64,000 nucleotides of DNA from Neocallimastix lanati (nom. inval.) (GCA_016946835.1 JACVTC010000211.1:62001-126000), one strand, 5' to 3'. Positions 51,401 to 63,473 are shown, counted from the first letter of the stretch. Notes: generated from the sequence alone by a model not told the origin. A program made the numbers and translations.

Positions 51401-53329
51401 TTTCTCTTTGGAATGTAGCTGGAGCACCTGTTAAACCGAAGGGCATTACCTTGAATTGGTAGTTTCCGAACTTAGTTGTAAAGGTAGTGATTTCAACACT
51501 ATCATCATCCATTAATATTTGATGATAACCGGAATAAAGATCTAATGTTGAGAAGATTTTTGCTCCATCTAAGCTATCAAAAATTTCCTCAATATTTGGT
51601 AAAGAATAAGAATCCTTCTTAGTTGCTTCATTTACTTTCCTATAGTCAATACACAGGCGCCATTTACCGTTCTTTTTAGGCACAAGTACTACTGGTGATG
51701 ACCATTCTGAACATGAAGGTTCAATTAATCGTTTATATATGAGTTTGGTTAATTCTTCTTTTAAGATATCTGTTTTTAATTTACTAAGTCGATAAAATTT
51801 TTGTTTAATAGGTTTAACTCCTTCCTTAAGAATAATTTTGTGTGGTGATAAATCTGAAGGTGTTAATTCTTCAGAAGAAGTTGCAATTATATCAATATAT
51901 TCTTCAAGTAATTTAGTAATAGCTTCTCTATAATTTGAATTAATTGTACTTTGAAAAACTGTGTCATATATATATTTTATGGGTGGTAATCCTTCATTCG
52001 TTTTCAATTGTTGCTTAGCTTCTTGGTGATTCAATGCTTTGATTACACATAATAATTTTTCTTCGTCATCATATTCATTATTAATAGGTGCAATTTCTTC
52101 AATTAAACCTTGATCATTAAATCGACAAAGACTATATCTAATTGGATGTATAAATAACTGGTTATCAATTTGAGTTTTGAGGTTGATTAATATATCATAG
52201 AATGGATCCTCCTTGTCTATAATTCTACACGTAACAAGTAGTTCTAGTTCATTAATTTTTACGGGAACTTTGATTAACACATCTTCTGAGTAATCATCAT
52301 TCATTGTTGCTAAACGTATTCGTCCTGCACTAACTCCTATAGGTTCATACTGATAAGGTAATTTATCTAAAAATTGCTTTGTGATAATACTTAAGTTGCT
52401 ACATGAATCTATTAAAGCCTTACCACGAACTCCATCTACTATTACATCAACCATAGCAATATCATCTTCTTGTGGTTCATGATGTTTACTTTTATATGTA
52501 TGATCTATATTGTTCGTTATTATTGTAGTAGCACACATATTATCCACTGCACCTGAAATTTTAGTATTATTCTTTTCTAATTTAAGTCCTTGTGATACTT
52601 GAGACCGTATCTTTGGAGCAACGTCCAATAATTGTCCAAATGTAATATTGCAATTACTGGAGTTTAAATCTTTGATCACGTCATAACTATCACAATCAGT
52701 TTGCATTTGTATTCTTCTTGGAATTCTAGTTGGCATAATTTCAGTTGACTTTTCTGATGATTTTTCTTGAATTAATTTATTTAAAGTTTGTTTAGAATTA
52801 TTTTCTTCCTGAGAAGTTTCTTCATTAATAACATTAACATTACTATTATTATTATTATTTTCCACAGAAGTACTAGTACTAGCTCTTTCCTTATCTCTTA
52901 GCTCTTTCTCAATTCTCTTTTCTTTTTCTATTCTAGGTTGAACCATAATCGAAGGATGTAATTGAGTTGTTGGCTTTTTGACTGGTCGCGATGTTCCCCT
53001 TAATTGATTTTCTTTTTGTTTTCGTAAACCTGGAGTAACTATTGGCTTAGGATCATCTCTTAGACTACGGTGAACCCTCTTTTCTCTTTGGTCACTAGTC
53101 TCTTCATCTTTATGATTTGCCTTTCTCTTTATAACGTTTACTAAGTAATTCAATTCTTTGGAACCATCCGACTTATCATCAAAATCTTCGTAATAATCCG
53201 TAGTAGTACCTTCTTGGAAATCAGCAGTTTCTTCATAATCATCATCTTCTTTTAAGTCAACTATTTTGGGACGATGGCAGACTGAAGCAATTTTTTTGAC
53301 GATGGGAGTGCTTCTACTCCCTTTTAGTG

Positions 53330-53336
53330 GTTTAAA
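53330..53336 (-). promoter_or_regulatory. T-TTA-AAC slippery heptamer at the gypsy-2 Gag end
   Basis: In the Gag frame the last codons read ca-T TTA AAC cac taa, the canonical X-XXY-YYZ signal for -1 ribosomal frameshifting, with the Gag stop two codons later. The protease-polymerase frame is open in the -1 frame across this point. Confidence 0.65.
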
Positions 53337-54745
53337 TGATTTTCATAAAACTTCTTGCGGTTATTTTCCAATATAGAATTTAATTTAGGACAGTTTCGTT
53401 TGGTATGTCCTTCATTGCTACAAAACCAGCAAGTACTAATTTTCATTTCTTTCATCTTGTTAGTGATATTTTCTATAGATACATTTTTGTGGGTTTTTGG
53501 TTTGTTAAAATCATTTGAAATGTTCTTATTAAAATTACTTTTAGAGTTAAGGAGATTGTAATGAGTCTTATCATAATATTCAGTACTATTTTTAATAGAT
53601 AAACGATCAACTTTTTCGGCTATAGCGAACGCTTTGGTAATAGAAATATGGTCTTTAAGCATAACCTTTCTCCATGCGTCAGGATTATTGGTTAATGAAT
53701 CTGCATAATCTAAAACACTAATTTTTCTTCTTCTCTTTTTATCCAATTTATGGTACAAAGATCTATAACGGACATTAAAATCTTTAACTTTCTCGTTCTT
53801 CTTTATTTTCATGGAACGTAATTCTCGTAACAAATTGGTTTGATCTTCTTTAAGTCCATAGAAAGTCTTCAGATGATTTATGATTTCATCAAGGCTTGGG
53901 TAGGTGCTAGTAGATTCACTTTCTTCATCATCTTCTCCTTCACTATCGCTATCGAAATCAGAATCTTCATCTTCAGTAAGGTCATTTCCATCTTCTAGTT
54001 CTTGGATAATTTCTCTTGGTTCTCCAGAAGCCGTTAATATACAAGCAGTAAAAATAGTTTCAGGATCCTTGATATGTTGGTATTTTATCCATGCCTTTAA
54101 CTCGTTTGCCCAGGAATTGATGTCTAGGTTTTGTTTAGTAAGCTTTTCAAAATCTTTTAATTCTTTCTTTAATTCTCGGAAGCTAAGCTTACTTTCTGGA
54201 GTACTCTCTGTTGGAGTACTGGAAGTACTGGATGTTCTCATTAAATAAAATTTATTGTATCTATAGAATGCTAAACCTCGTAATGTATAAATTGTTATAA
54301 AAAGTAAAAATAAAAAAAAATTAAAAAAAATAAATCTTTTAACTAATAAAATTATTAATTATTTATTATTATTAATCATTTATTAAATTATAATAATCGT
54401 GCAATCTGATAGTACACACTGTCTGACGTGCAGCTTACCTCTTGAAAGGTGTCATGCCACGCGTGTGCCACGGTTACTATTTTCAATATAAAAAATAGCA
54501 GTCCAGAGCCTACTAGCCCAATTACTATGTAGGATAAACTTAACCCGGAAATCTATGCACGAATATTAGTTTAATTTAATATTAATTAATATTTTTAACA
54601 ATTAATAATAATTAGTTAAAAATATAAAAATTGTTTTTTAAAAAAATTATTTGTTTTATTAGAAAAATTATTTATTAATATTATAATTTTATCCCTAATG
54701 TATTAATTTATTATTATATTCCCCGATATCTCCACCAATTTTTCA

Positions 54746-55537
54746 TGGTATGGTTCATATAATTTTAGGAATATAATAATAATTAACACAAATAATAAAA
54801 TTACAATAAAAAAAAAATAATTTGTTTTAAAATCAATATTTATTTATTTAAATTTATAAAAGAAAAATAATAATATAATTATTTATTTAATAAAAAGAAA
54901 GTTATTGATTATATTTTATTTCACTAAAAATTACATGTATTTATATTTTTTTATCAAATTAAAATTTGTAAAGCCTAACTATTTTTTTTAATAAACTAAT
55001 TACTAATTATTTTTATAAATAAAACATTTAAATTGAAATTAAATTATTATTTTAGTTAATAATATTATTGTTATAAATAGTAGTTATATATTATTAAATT
55101 ATTAATTATTTAATAATAGTTTAATACTAATATATATAAAATAAAAATAAAGAGATTATACAGAATATTTTATTGTGGTTTAGTTAAATTTAGTAATTAA
55201 AAATAAATTTAAATTGATAACGAAAATTTTAATAACTAATTAAATAGATTTGATTATTTTCAATATAACATAATACAAAAGAAATATAATATTAATATAT
55301 TAAGTGGGCAAGGACAATATTCTTGGCTAAAGATTTTTAATACATTATAATGGAATCGGATCGATAATTCAAAAAGGAATTATAAGTTAATTAGTGATTT
55401 ATTAACTTAAGATTTCTATTTAGTAATATTTGAAGAATATTGGAAAGTTCCAATTATATAGAATAGAATAATCTATAAGGTTAGAATAATTTATATTATT
55501 CTAGCACAATTAGTATTATTTGTTCATTCTGTATTAA
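54746..55537 (-). repeat. gypsy-2 5' LTR
   Basis: Same length and, as far as I compared, same bases as 48518-49309. Confidence 0.9.
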
Positions 55538-56138
55538 AAATTAGAAATTAGAATGCTGGCATAGTGGTTAGTCACTATGACCTCAGCCTGAACCACTAGG
55601 GTTCGACTCACACCTTTACTAAAATTTTATATCATTTAAATTTTAAAGAATTTTTATACTTCATTTCTGTATTTGTTTCTGTATTTGTTTCTGTATAAAT
55701 TTCTGAAAAAATTAACAAAAGAAATTCTTAGAAATTAATAGAAACAAATCAGATAGAAATTCTATTTTAATTTATCTTTTATCATTATTTCTTTTAGATT
55801 CTTTTTAACCGAAAATAATCAATTTTTATGAAACTTTTTAATGATTTTATGGTTTTAAATTTTTATGGATTTAAATTTTGAAAAACTATAAATAGGAGTG
55901 AATTTCGCAGCCAAAAAAAAAAAATATATATTCTAAAAATTGTGTTTTTATTAATTATTGAATTAATTAATAAGTAATTCGAAATATTACAATAATTAAT
56001 CCTTATAATTAATATTTTTAAATTTCTTAATTAATAAAACTATATTTTAAAAAACCAAATTACTTATTAATCAAAAAGTGCTTACCTATTGTGTTACACT
56101 CTTTAAAACACGGATATTCCAATATTCGTTACACTTAG

Positions 56139-57382
56139 TAGCAGAAATATTTTCTGAATTATAATTACCATTTCAAAAATTATTATTGAAGTTTTCTTTA
56201 TTAATTTCATGAATATCAAAATTATAATAGGAAAAACAAAATCTAAATTATCTAAAATTTTGTTTCTCATTTCATTATTAGTGGAATATTTCATTAAAAA
56301 ATTTTCATTAGTATGTTCTATATTGACGTTATTACAACAAGGCAGTGGCTACGGTAATATGAATTCACTAAATTAGTTGCTTTATGAACTTTACTGTCCA
56401 CATTGAGCCTCATTAATATATTAAAATCTTTTGTTGATTGTAGATATTTTAGTCCGAGTTAAAAATATTTTCTTTTAGTTTCAGATTTATTCTTTATGTA
56501 TTGCTTTTACTGAATTATTAAATAAATATTTATTCCAATAAAATTCCTTAATTTTTATTTTTTAATCAAATTTTACTAGTCTCCTTGAAAAGATACTACT
56601 TTCTTTGATCCTAAATAGCATGTATATTTAAGAATATCATTAGTATGAGTCGAAATATTTCTCTTCGAATTTTTTCTATTTTTCAAAACAACGAGTATAA
56701 GCTAAATCACAACTTGCTGATAGTGGTGGAATATTGGGTTCATTTGTGATAGCATAGTCTGACACAAAAGAATTTTTACCTGAAAATCTACATATTTAAT
56801 AAAGGCTTTTGCTAATGAGTTGCTGTGTACCATCCGTTCTGGAGCGTAGTAGGCTACTCCACTAATAATAACTGATGATACAACTGTACTTTTTTATTTT
56901 TTTAATGGAATTGGAATTAAAAGATTTCTAAGATAAATTCAAACATATAAAAAGCTTTTTTTATTTTATTTTTCATTGATTTAATAACTGGCTGGAGAGA
57001 GATTGTATTATCATACAGAACATCGAGTTATATATAATACTTTGTTTTTAGGAATAGAGATCTTATTATAATTTTGGTAATAATGAGATACCAAAAGCAA
57101 AGATCTTTACTTTTTCTTTGAATTGGTGTAATCGGATAAGCAATAATTGTTACACATTTATTAATACAAACAGTCATATGATTAGCTTTATCCAAGTTAT
57201 TAATTTTTTCTATAATTTTCTCATATAATTTCTTGAATAAGCACATAAAGCAATTTTATTATCAAAAGGAGCTCCCCAACAAGATTTTATTCCAACTTTA
57301 ATTCATTATTTCTTTCAACCTTTAAATATATCATTAATGAAATGATTGAAAAAAATAGGAAATAAAGGAGAGCCTTGTCGAA
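56139..57382 (-). pseudogene. Decayed LINE (non-LTR) reverse transcriptase
   Basis: On the - strand, starting near 57382, the codons read VRQGSPLFPIFFNHFINDI, the classic LINE reverse-transcriptase motif (RQGCPLSP..LFN..INDL). Further on are a degenerate LCAYS (family L-F-A-D-D region), NLDKANHMTVCINKC (family W...NGM.vN..KC), KSMKNKIKKAFYMF, and AYYAPERM (family YGAE-like). Several frameshifts and stops lie between them, so it is dead and old. The 5' part (endonuclease and RT fingers) is missing, cut at the gypsy fossil that begins near 57385. The 3' part is interrupted by the solo gypsy-1 LTR at 56133 and probably continues at 48340-48493. Confidence 0.65.
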
Positions 57383-57384
57383 CA

Positions 57385-58282
57385 CTTTATAATTACCGAT
57401 AGAGAAACCCAGTTTACAAGTCAAGTGTGAAAGGAATTTGTAGAGTTCTTTGGAACCGAGATAAACTATGCAACAACAAGCTACCACAAAATTTTATACC
57501 AAGTCGAAAGGAACAATGCCTACGTAGAAACTTACTTACGGTGCTTCATCGTAGGTTCCAACAGTTGGAAACTACTTTGATGAAAGCTGGACGGACTACT
57601 TGTTCTTAGCAGAGTTCTGTTATAACAATTCAATCCACGCTTCTACCCAACAGTCTCTATTCCTTGCTTAGTATAATTACCAAGTTCACAATTCCCCATA
57701 GACAGAAGATTTAGTACACTCATTAGGCGAAGTGTAGATGATTGATAGTTTTGCTTACAACTTAGGAAACCTCAGACACATATAAGAAATAGCTCAGACT
57801 ATATATATGGATAACATGGATAAAAGTAAAATTGATAACTACCCCAGATATTGATTGTTAGATAAAGTATTGTTGAAAAAGCCAGAGAATTACGACGAAC
57901 TACTCTTTTACAAGCAAACTACAAGGAAGTATGGACCCTTTAAAGTAATAGATGTCCATGAGGAAAAGAAAAACTATAAGTTAGTTATTAGTCGTTCACC
58001 ATTTCCAAATATGTACCCAGTTTTCCACGTAAGCGAGTTAGAACCATACTATAAATTACCGAAAACGTTGGTGCTGGCTCCTACTGGTAACAAATGATAA
58101 TTCATATTCTTGGATCAATAAAATACCAAAATCAATACCAGTACCTAGTCTCATACAAGAATGATAAACAAAAGTGTATCAACCCCGAAGTAATCGACGA
58201 CAATCCTCACTATACGGAGTTGCTGGATGATTACCAAGATTTTAGTTATAGCCAGTTTATTACTAACGTCGTCAATCATTAG
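57385..58282 (+). mobile_element. Ty3/gypsy chromovirus fossil, integrase-to-chromodomain end only
   Basis: Recognisable parts are an ITDRETQFTS-type integrase motif (~57390), LFLAEFCYNNSI-like codons (~57600), the integrase C-terminal region (YGPFKVIDVHEEKKNYKLV and [10 protein letters not shown], 57920-58060) and a chromodomain-like end (YLVSYKN ... EVIDDNPHYTELLDDY, 58100-58280). It belongs to the chromodomain lineage but is only distantly related to gypsy-1. It is old and broken in several places; no LTR could be assigned. Confidence 0.75.
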
Positions 58283-58502
58283 TAGCTTGCTCCTTGGGAG
58301 AGCCGTTTTGACAGATACATGGTAACATAAGGCTTATCCAATAATAGTCTTTAGGTTACATAATGTATCTATATACAGTTAGCAATTTCTAGCTAATCAA
58401 ATAAAAATTTACTTAATTTCGTACATTATTTTTTAATATATTTTTAGTTAATTATTATTTATATAATTTATTAAATGATTAATATATCTTGTTAAAATAA
58501 AT
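58283..58502. other. Post-gypsy A+T-rich DNA
   Basis: Begins with a small GC-richer piece (ttgctccttgggagagcc) that could be the purine tract of the preceding gypsy fossil; otherwise featureless. Confidence 0.4.
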
Positions 58503-58784
58503 GGGAGAGTTGTATTTCTCCAAATTACATTTCGCCAAGTGGCGTAGTATTAAAATGTTGCATTTCCCCAAGTTGCATTTCCCCAAGTTGCATTTCGACA
58601 AGTGGAGTATTGATATAAATAAATGAATAAATTAATAAATATTAATCCAAAATAATTTTTTTTAAATTGTTTTTATTCGATATTAATAATATTTAATTTT
58701 ATTTATTGATTTATTTATTTATTTAATAATTTTCAATGCAACTTGGCGAAATGCAATTTGGCAAAATGCCCCACACCTCATAAT
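58503..58784. mobile_element. MITE-like inverted-repeat element, ~280 bp
   Basis: The left end, gggagagttgtatttctcca + aattacatttcgccaagt, mirrors the right end, which read inward is gtggggcattttgccaaatt + gcatttcgccaagt: ~36-bp imperfect terminal inverted repeats. A 'gcatttccccaagtt' sub-repeat occurs three times next to the left end. No coding capacity. The ends resemble the MULE-like ends at 41738 and 2040, so it may be mobilised by those transposases. No clear target duplication. Confidence 0.6.
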
Positions 58785-58789
58785 TATAT

Positions 58790-59068
58790 TTTTCTAAATT
58801 TAGCTATAGTTTATAAATTTATTATTTAATAAAATTCAATAGGATAGTTTTATATTAAAATATATGTAATTTAAATAAAATAATATATTATCAATGTATT
58901 TAGGAAAAGTATAAATAGAAGATACTTTTCACATTTTTTTTTTGATGTAATTGTTATTAATTATTAATAATTATAAAATATTAAGAAAAAATATTTTTAA
59001 TAAAAAATTTTATTAAAATAAAATCTTATCGTATTGTTATTGTAATCTATTTTGGTCTTTCTATTACA
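58790..59068 (+). repeat. LTR relic (inverted partner at 63474-63770)
   Basis: About 280 bp with tttaggaaaagtataaatag + aagatacttttcaca, a likely TATA/transcription-start region, ending ...ctattaca at 59068. An inverted copy with ~85-90 percent identity lies at 63474-63770 and ends at the homologous ...tttaca. Most likely two LTRs of one unidentified retroelement family in opposite orientations. Confidence 0.5.
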
Positions 59069-60061
59069 CGGTCAGAGTAGATTGCACCAAGGTATCGCGT
59101 GTGGCTTCGATAGGTTCTTTTATTGTAACTGAAAAGTAAGGATGTTTAGCATGACAGGTCAATGCAATTTAAAAAGAAAAATAATTTAAAATATGTTTTT
59201 ATAGAAAAATGTTTTATTAATATTTAAAAATTTAAAATAATATTTAATTAATTAACAGATGTAATATTTGAAATTACTTGTAAGTTACTTAGTTAATTAG
59301 TAGTTAATTTAATAAAAGAACGAAAAAAAAAATCATTCGTGAAATTGCACAATTTATATTTATAACGGAAAAACAGTTTTAAAATGAAATAACAATTTTA
59401 CAGAAATATTTAGAAATATATTAGTAATAATTAATAATAAAAACTTCTGTAAAATAGATGTTAATTGATGATGTTGAATTTTATAAAAATAATAATAAAA
59501 CAATATTTTAAAATAGGAAATTCTAAATTCATTTCGGTTGAATTACAAATTTTTTTTTATTTAGAATGATCTAGCTAAAATATTACTAATACAAATTTAT
59601 TTAATTGGTTATAATTATTATTAGAGCTTTCTAAAATATTCTGATAAAAATAAAAATACTATTCTAATATAAAGGATTTTAATAGAATAAAATATTTTTC
59701 AATATAAAATAAAACATTTCTATATAAAATTTTTTAATAAAAGTAAAAATATAATATATAAAGCTTTAATTATCAATATATAAAAATATTATTAATACAA
59801 ATTTTCATTATTAATATAAAAATAAAAAAAATAAGATTTATTATTAATATTGCTAATATAAGTTTTTCTAAATATATAAAAATATAATTATTAATATAGG
59901 ATTTAATATAAAAAAATAAAGTTTAATATAATTTTTGATTCAATTTTTAATCTTTTGAATTTTAAAAATTTATCAAAGTACAGAAATAATAATGTACACA
60001 TAATGTATTAGAAATAAATAATCAATTTGATTAATAATGCATTATTTAGTACATTCTTATC
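59069..60061. other. A+T-rich DNA
   Basis: The first ~90 bp are GC-richer (cggtcagagtagattgcacc, gtggcttcgataggttc) and could be the primer-binding/leader region behind the LTR relic. The remainder is simple A+T sequence; its right end probably contains the unassigned LTR of the next gypsy fossil. Confidence 0.4.
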
Positions 60062-61545
60062 AAGAGACCCCGACGAAGACTCAAGCTTCTCTTTAAGCGG
60101 AGTTAAACTTTACTAAATTTTTAAAATGAATATTCCTATCGAGTTGCTTTCCAGTCTTCTGATCGATTAGGGTTGCTGTATTGAATTGGATTTTTAGAAT
60201 TTTGAATGGTCCGTTATAATATGGTTCTAACTTAGTACGGCTAAAGTTTCTAACTATGACTAGATCACCGACTTTTAATTCTTTTCCTTTGTTCATGCTT
60301 ATATGTTCTTCTCTTCTTGTTGCCCAATACTTGTTGGCATTCTTCACATTTTCGCATGCTTCTCTAGTCCATTGGTAGTGTCGAACAAATTTTTCCATGA
60401 GGATTTCGTCATAAGATTTGCCGGCGTTTTCTATTGTTCTTACGGCTATGTCATATGGCTGTTGATCTTCTCTTCCATATACTTGTTCAAAACTGGAATG
60501 GCCTGTAGTTGTATTCTCAGTGGTTCTCAGAACCCATAGAGCAGACGACCGAACTTCATCCCAATCTTGATTTTTCTTTCCTAATAAACGAAGCAATTTT
60601 CCAATTTCTTTATTTCGGTTTTCGGTAAGACCATTGGATTCAGGGTGATAGGTAGCTACGAATTTTATATAAACGTCGTAAAGATCAAGAAAGATTTTTG
60701 TAGTATCCTTCTTGGCCAATATTATGAGCTACTAAAATTAATTTGTATTTCTTATTTTCATTTGTTATTAGTTTTCTGTAATTTCCATTATTGATAAAGT
60801 AATTTTCTCCATCAATAACTGTAAACTTTTCGTTGATAAATTCTTTTATAACTTTAGATAACAATTCTTCATTATTTCCATTGGTTATTTTAATCAACAA
60901 AACTTTCTAATCTTCCTTACTTTTTATTCTTGAAAGTGCATAAGCTAAAATGTTCTTTTTACAGGATTCATATTTTATATTAATTTCAAGCATACTAGCG
61001 GTTAAACACCATCTTGTCTGTCTTGCATTCAAAGGTTCTTTATTTTTAAATAAACCAATTAATGGTTTATGATCGGTATAATAGTTAAAGGTAATGGATT
61101 TCCTTCGATATAAGATTTAAATTTAGTCATACAATAGAACAAAGCTGTTCCTTCCAAATCTGTGATACCATAATTCTTCTCAGCTTTCTTCAAACTTCTA
61201 CTTATAAAGTGTATTGGGTGTTCCTTTCCAGTTTTTTCTTCTTTTTGTAAGAGAACGCCACCAATTCCATTATACGAGGCGTCTGTCTAATAATAAAAGG
61301 TTTGTCAAATAAAGTAAATTTAGAATAGGTGCGTTGATTAATTTTTCTTTTAGGAGTTCAAAACTTTCCTGTTGTTCTTTATTCCATTCATACTTAGTAT
61401 TCTTTTTCAATAATTTACATAAAAATGAGGTAATTTGAGCATATTTAGGAATAAAGTCACGATAATATCCTACTGCTCCAAGGAATGATCTCAGTTCATG
61501 TAATGATGAAGGGGCTTCCCACTTCTTAATATTCCTGACAAATAC
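60062..61545 (-). mobile_element. Ty3/gypsy fossil (gypsy-3), relative of gypsy-2, truncated
   Basis: Starting at the purine-rich boundary near 60062 and reading the - strand backwards, it shows the integrase C-terminus (FKNLVKFNSA), integrase core (YHPESNGLTENRNKEIGKLL), a spacer (NRKLITNENKKYKLILVAHNIG), RNase H and reverse-transcriptase remnants (FNKPLIG-like, SLHELRSFLGA-like). It aligns collinearly with the 3' half of gypsy-2 at roughly 60-65 percent in protein. It is an older member of the same lineage, broken in many places, and its upstream half is absent beyond ~61545. Confidence 0.8.
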
Positions 61546-62149
61546 TGTTAATTATTTTATTAATTATTTATATTTTTATAAATTAGTTTTTTATTTTTCC
61601 TTTTAAAAAATTCATTAATTCATTAAATTATTTTTGTTGTGGACCATTATTTTCAACATATCTTTGTTGACTATTATTTTCAACCCTTTTTTTTATGTTA
61701 TTATTTTTTAATATTTATCCATTATTTTCAACTTAATTTTTTAATTAATTGACTATTATTACAGCTTATTTTATATATATTATTATTATTATTTATTTTT
61801 TATTAAAATAATTAATTGACAATTATTTTCAACTTAATTATTTTATTAGTTTACTATTATTTTCAATTTAATTATTATTTTTTATTATTATTATTATTAT
61901 TTTTTAATTAAATGAAAATATGAAGACTTCATTTAAATACTGTATAAAAATTCTATATATTTTAATCTCTTTTTTTTATATATATATCCTTTTTTTTATT
62001 TATTTATTAATAAGTTTTCCTTATATATATATTTATCATAAAATAGGAATTTTTAAGAGTATAAAATATAAAATAATTAATTATTATATTTATTATTATT
62101 ACTATTTATTTATATGCATTATATGTAATTCTACTTAGTCTTAATATGA
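61546..62149. other. A+T-rich DNA, no gene
   Basis: Contains a degenerate series of 'attattttcaac' units (61640-61870). The 72-codon frame at 61920-62138 is I/Y/F-only and compositional. It may be the leader of the copia-type element whose LTR lies at 62180-62353. Confidence 0.45.
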
Positions 62150-62179
62150 AGCTCAACTGGTGAGTTGAGACTCTTAATC
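62150..62179 (-). other. Copia-type primer-binding site, long half tRNA-Lys(CUU) match
   Basis: The + strand reads gctcaactggtgagttgaga + ctcttaatc, which follows the tRNA-Lys(CUU) 5' half (agctcagtcggtagagcatg + agactcttaatc) from the D-stem to the anticodon loop with small differences. On the - strand it lies immediately after an LTR-like end (...ttttaaca), the same arrangement as in copia-A and copia-B. Confidence 0.6.
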
Positions 62180-62353
62180 TGTTAAAATGAAAAGTATCTT
62201 TATTATATTCAACTGTGTGAAAGAATATGTAAATTCATATTTTATATTTTTAAGATATTTATAGTTATTATATTATGTGGCTCGTTATTATTATTGGTCA
62301 TATAACTTACACAAAATATATTAGCATACATAAAACTAGTCCTTAAATTAACA
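62180..62353 (-). repeat. Probable copia-type LTR, 174 bp
   Basis: Bounded by TGTTAA at one end and TTAACA at the other, like the TGTTAA starts of the copia-A and copia-B LTRs, with actataaatatct as a possible TATA region on the - strand. It adjoins the primer-binding site at 62150-62179. No partner LTR was found. Confidence 0.5.
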
Positions 62354-63473
62354 TAATTATAAACTTTAATATTTATATTTCTAACATAAAATATTGAAAT
62401 TTATTATCAAAATCTTTGCATATTATATTTTAATTTAAAAATATAATATTTAGCTATTATTAGATTCTATATTTTATTTATATTAAATATTTATATTATT
62501 ATCTTATTTTATATTACCAATATCAAACTTATATTAATACTATTACATATTCATATTAATAATTAGTATTTTAATAATCAATTATTTTATATAAATACAT
62601 GTTTAAATCTTTTGATTAATCCTTTTTAGGATTATTACAATTTAAATTATAGTAATAATTATATAAAATAATAATGTAATAAAATATTATTAAGATTAAA
62701 TAAAATTTATATTTTATATAAAAACTTATTTATAAGATTTACTAATAGCAATATGTTTTAAATAAGAGTAAATTTAAATTATTAATTAATTGCTATAATA
62801 TGGCATCTTGACCTAATCGTTAAGACCAAATTATCTCAAAACTTTGACATAATTTATTATATAAAAATATATTATTATATTCTTTACTATTAATAATTTT
62901 CTTATATTCTATATAATAATTTTTTTATATTAATTATATTTTATAATTTTAAATATTAAATTTATGTAATTAATTAATGTGATTAGTTTTAATAATGTAA
63001 TTAAATAATATAAAAAATATGGATAATCCATATTTTATATGAGGGGGCCTTTCTGAGGAAAGAATTAGCAAAAATAGTGTTGAAAATGAAATAGAAATAA
63101 GAAATAATTGAAAAGTTTCCTATATTGTTATTAAAATAAATATTAATATTAATAAAGTTATTTTTAACAATAAAATAAATATATAATTTATAAATAATAA
63201 ATATTTTGAATAATAATTCTTTAAATAAAATTTATAATGTGTAGTAATAAATTCTTTTAGTGTAATTTAGTAGTTAGTTAATTTATCCATTTATTAATTT
63301 TCACACTCCTTTTACAATATGAACCTCAACAATATAAAAGGTAAGTTTATTATTAACTAATATAACTAACAATAATTATATTTAAAGGCTAAGATAATTT
63401 AACACCTCTCTATTCGAGTTGTTAATAATAAACACTAAAATTAATTATAATTATAATTATTTATTTCTATTAC
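62354..63473. other. A+T-rich DNA, no gene
   Basis: No supported gene. GC-richer points are atggcatcttgacctaatcg (~62802) and a small foldback gagggggcctttctgagga + aag (~63040), which could be purine-tract or LTR debris. Confidence 0.4.

Larger units (their letters stand above)
48518..55537 (-). mobile_element. Ty3/gypsy LTR retrotransposon fossil (gypsy-2), very young
   Basis: 792-bp LTRs (48518-49309 and 54746-55537) appear identical along their whole length, so insertion is very recent. On the - strand, in order: a 5' LTR; a GC-richer leader (54300-54740) with a candidate primer-binding site tggtggagatatcgggg; Gag (53324-54241, 305 codons, CCHC knuckle CWFCSNEGHTKRNCP); then Pol in the -1 frame. 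Pol carries protease (ALIDSC), reverse transcriptase (FIDDILIYS), RNase H (YTDHRPL), integrase (HSIGHEGYYKTYQRL, TDNGTQFTS, ESNGLVENRNKE). A purine tract (gcgggggca) precedes the 3' LTR. There is no chromodomain. A TTTAAAC heptamer sits just before the Gag stop, fitting the -1 frameshift used by many gypsy elements. It looks nearly whole, with about one break. Confidence 0.9.
48499..56133 (+). mobile_element. Solo LTR of the gypsy-1 family, split by gypsy-2
   Basis: The LTR begins tgtaacgaatcttaaaaaa at 48499, is interrupted after ~19 bp by gypsy-2 (48518-55537), and resumes at 55538 to end attcgttaca at 56133. Flanking cttag occurs at 48494-48498 and again at 56134-56138, a perfect 5-bp target duplication. 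Compared with the gypsy-1 3' LTR it differs by only a handful of bases, so the family was active recently. No internal gypsy-1 sequence is present, as expected for a solo LTR left by LTR-LTR recombination. Confidence 0.9.

Noticed and set aside
62140-62200. tRNA-Lys gene
   Set aside because: Only the 5' half to the anticodon loop matches. There is no acceptor stem, variable loop or B box, and the end abuts an LTR-like boundary, so a primer-binding site is the better reading.
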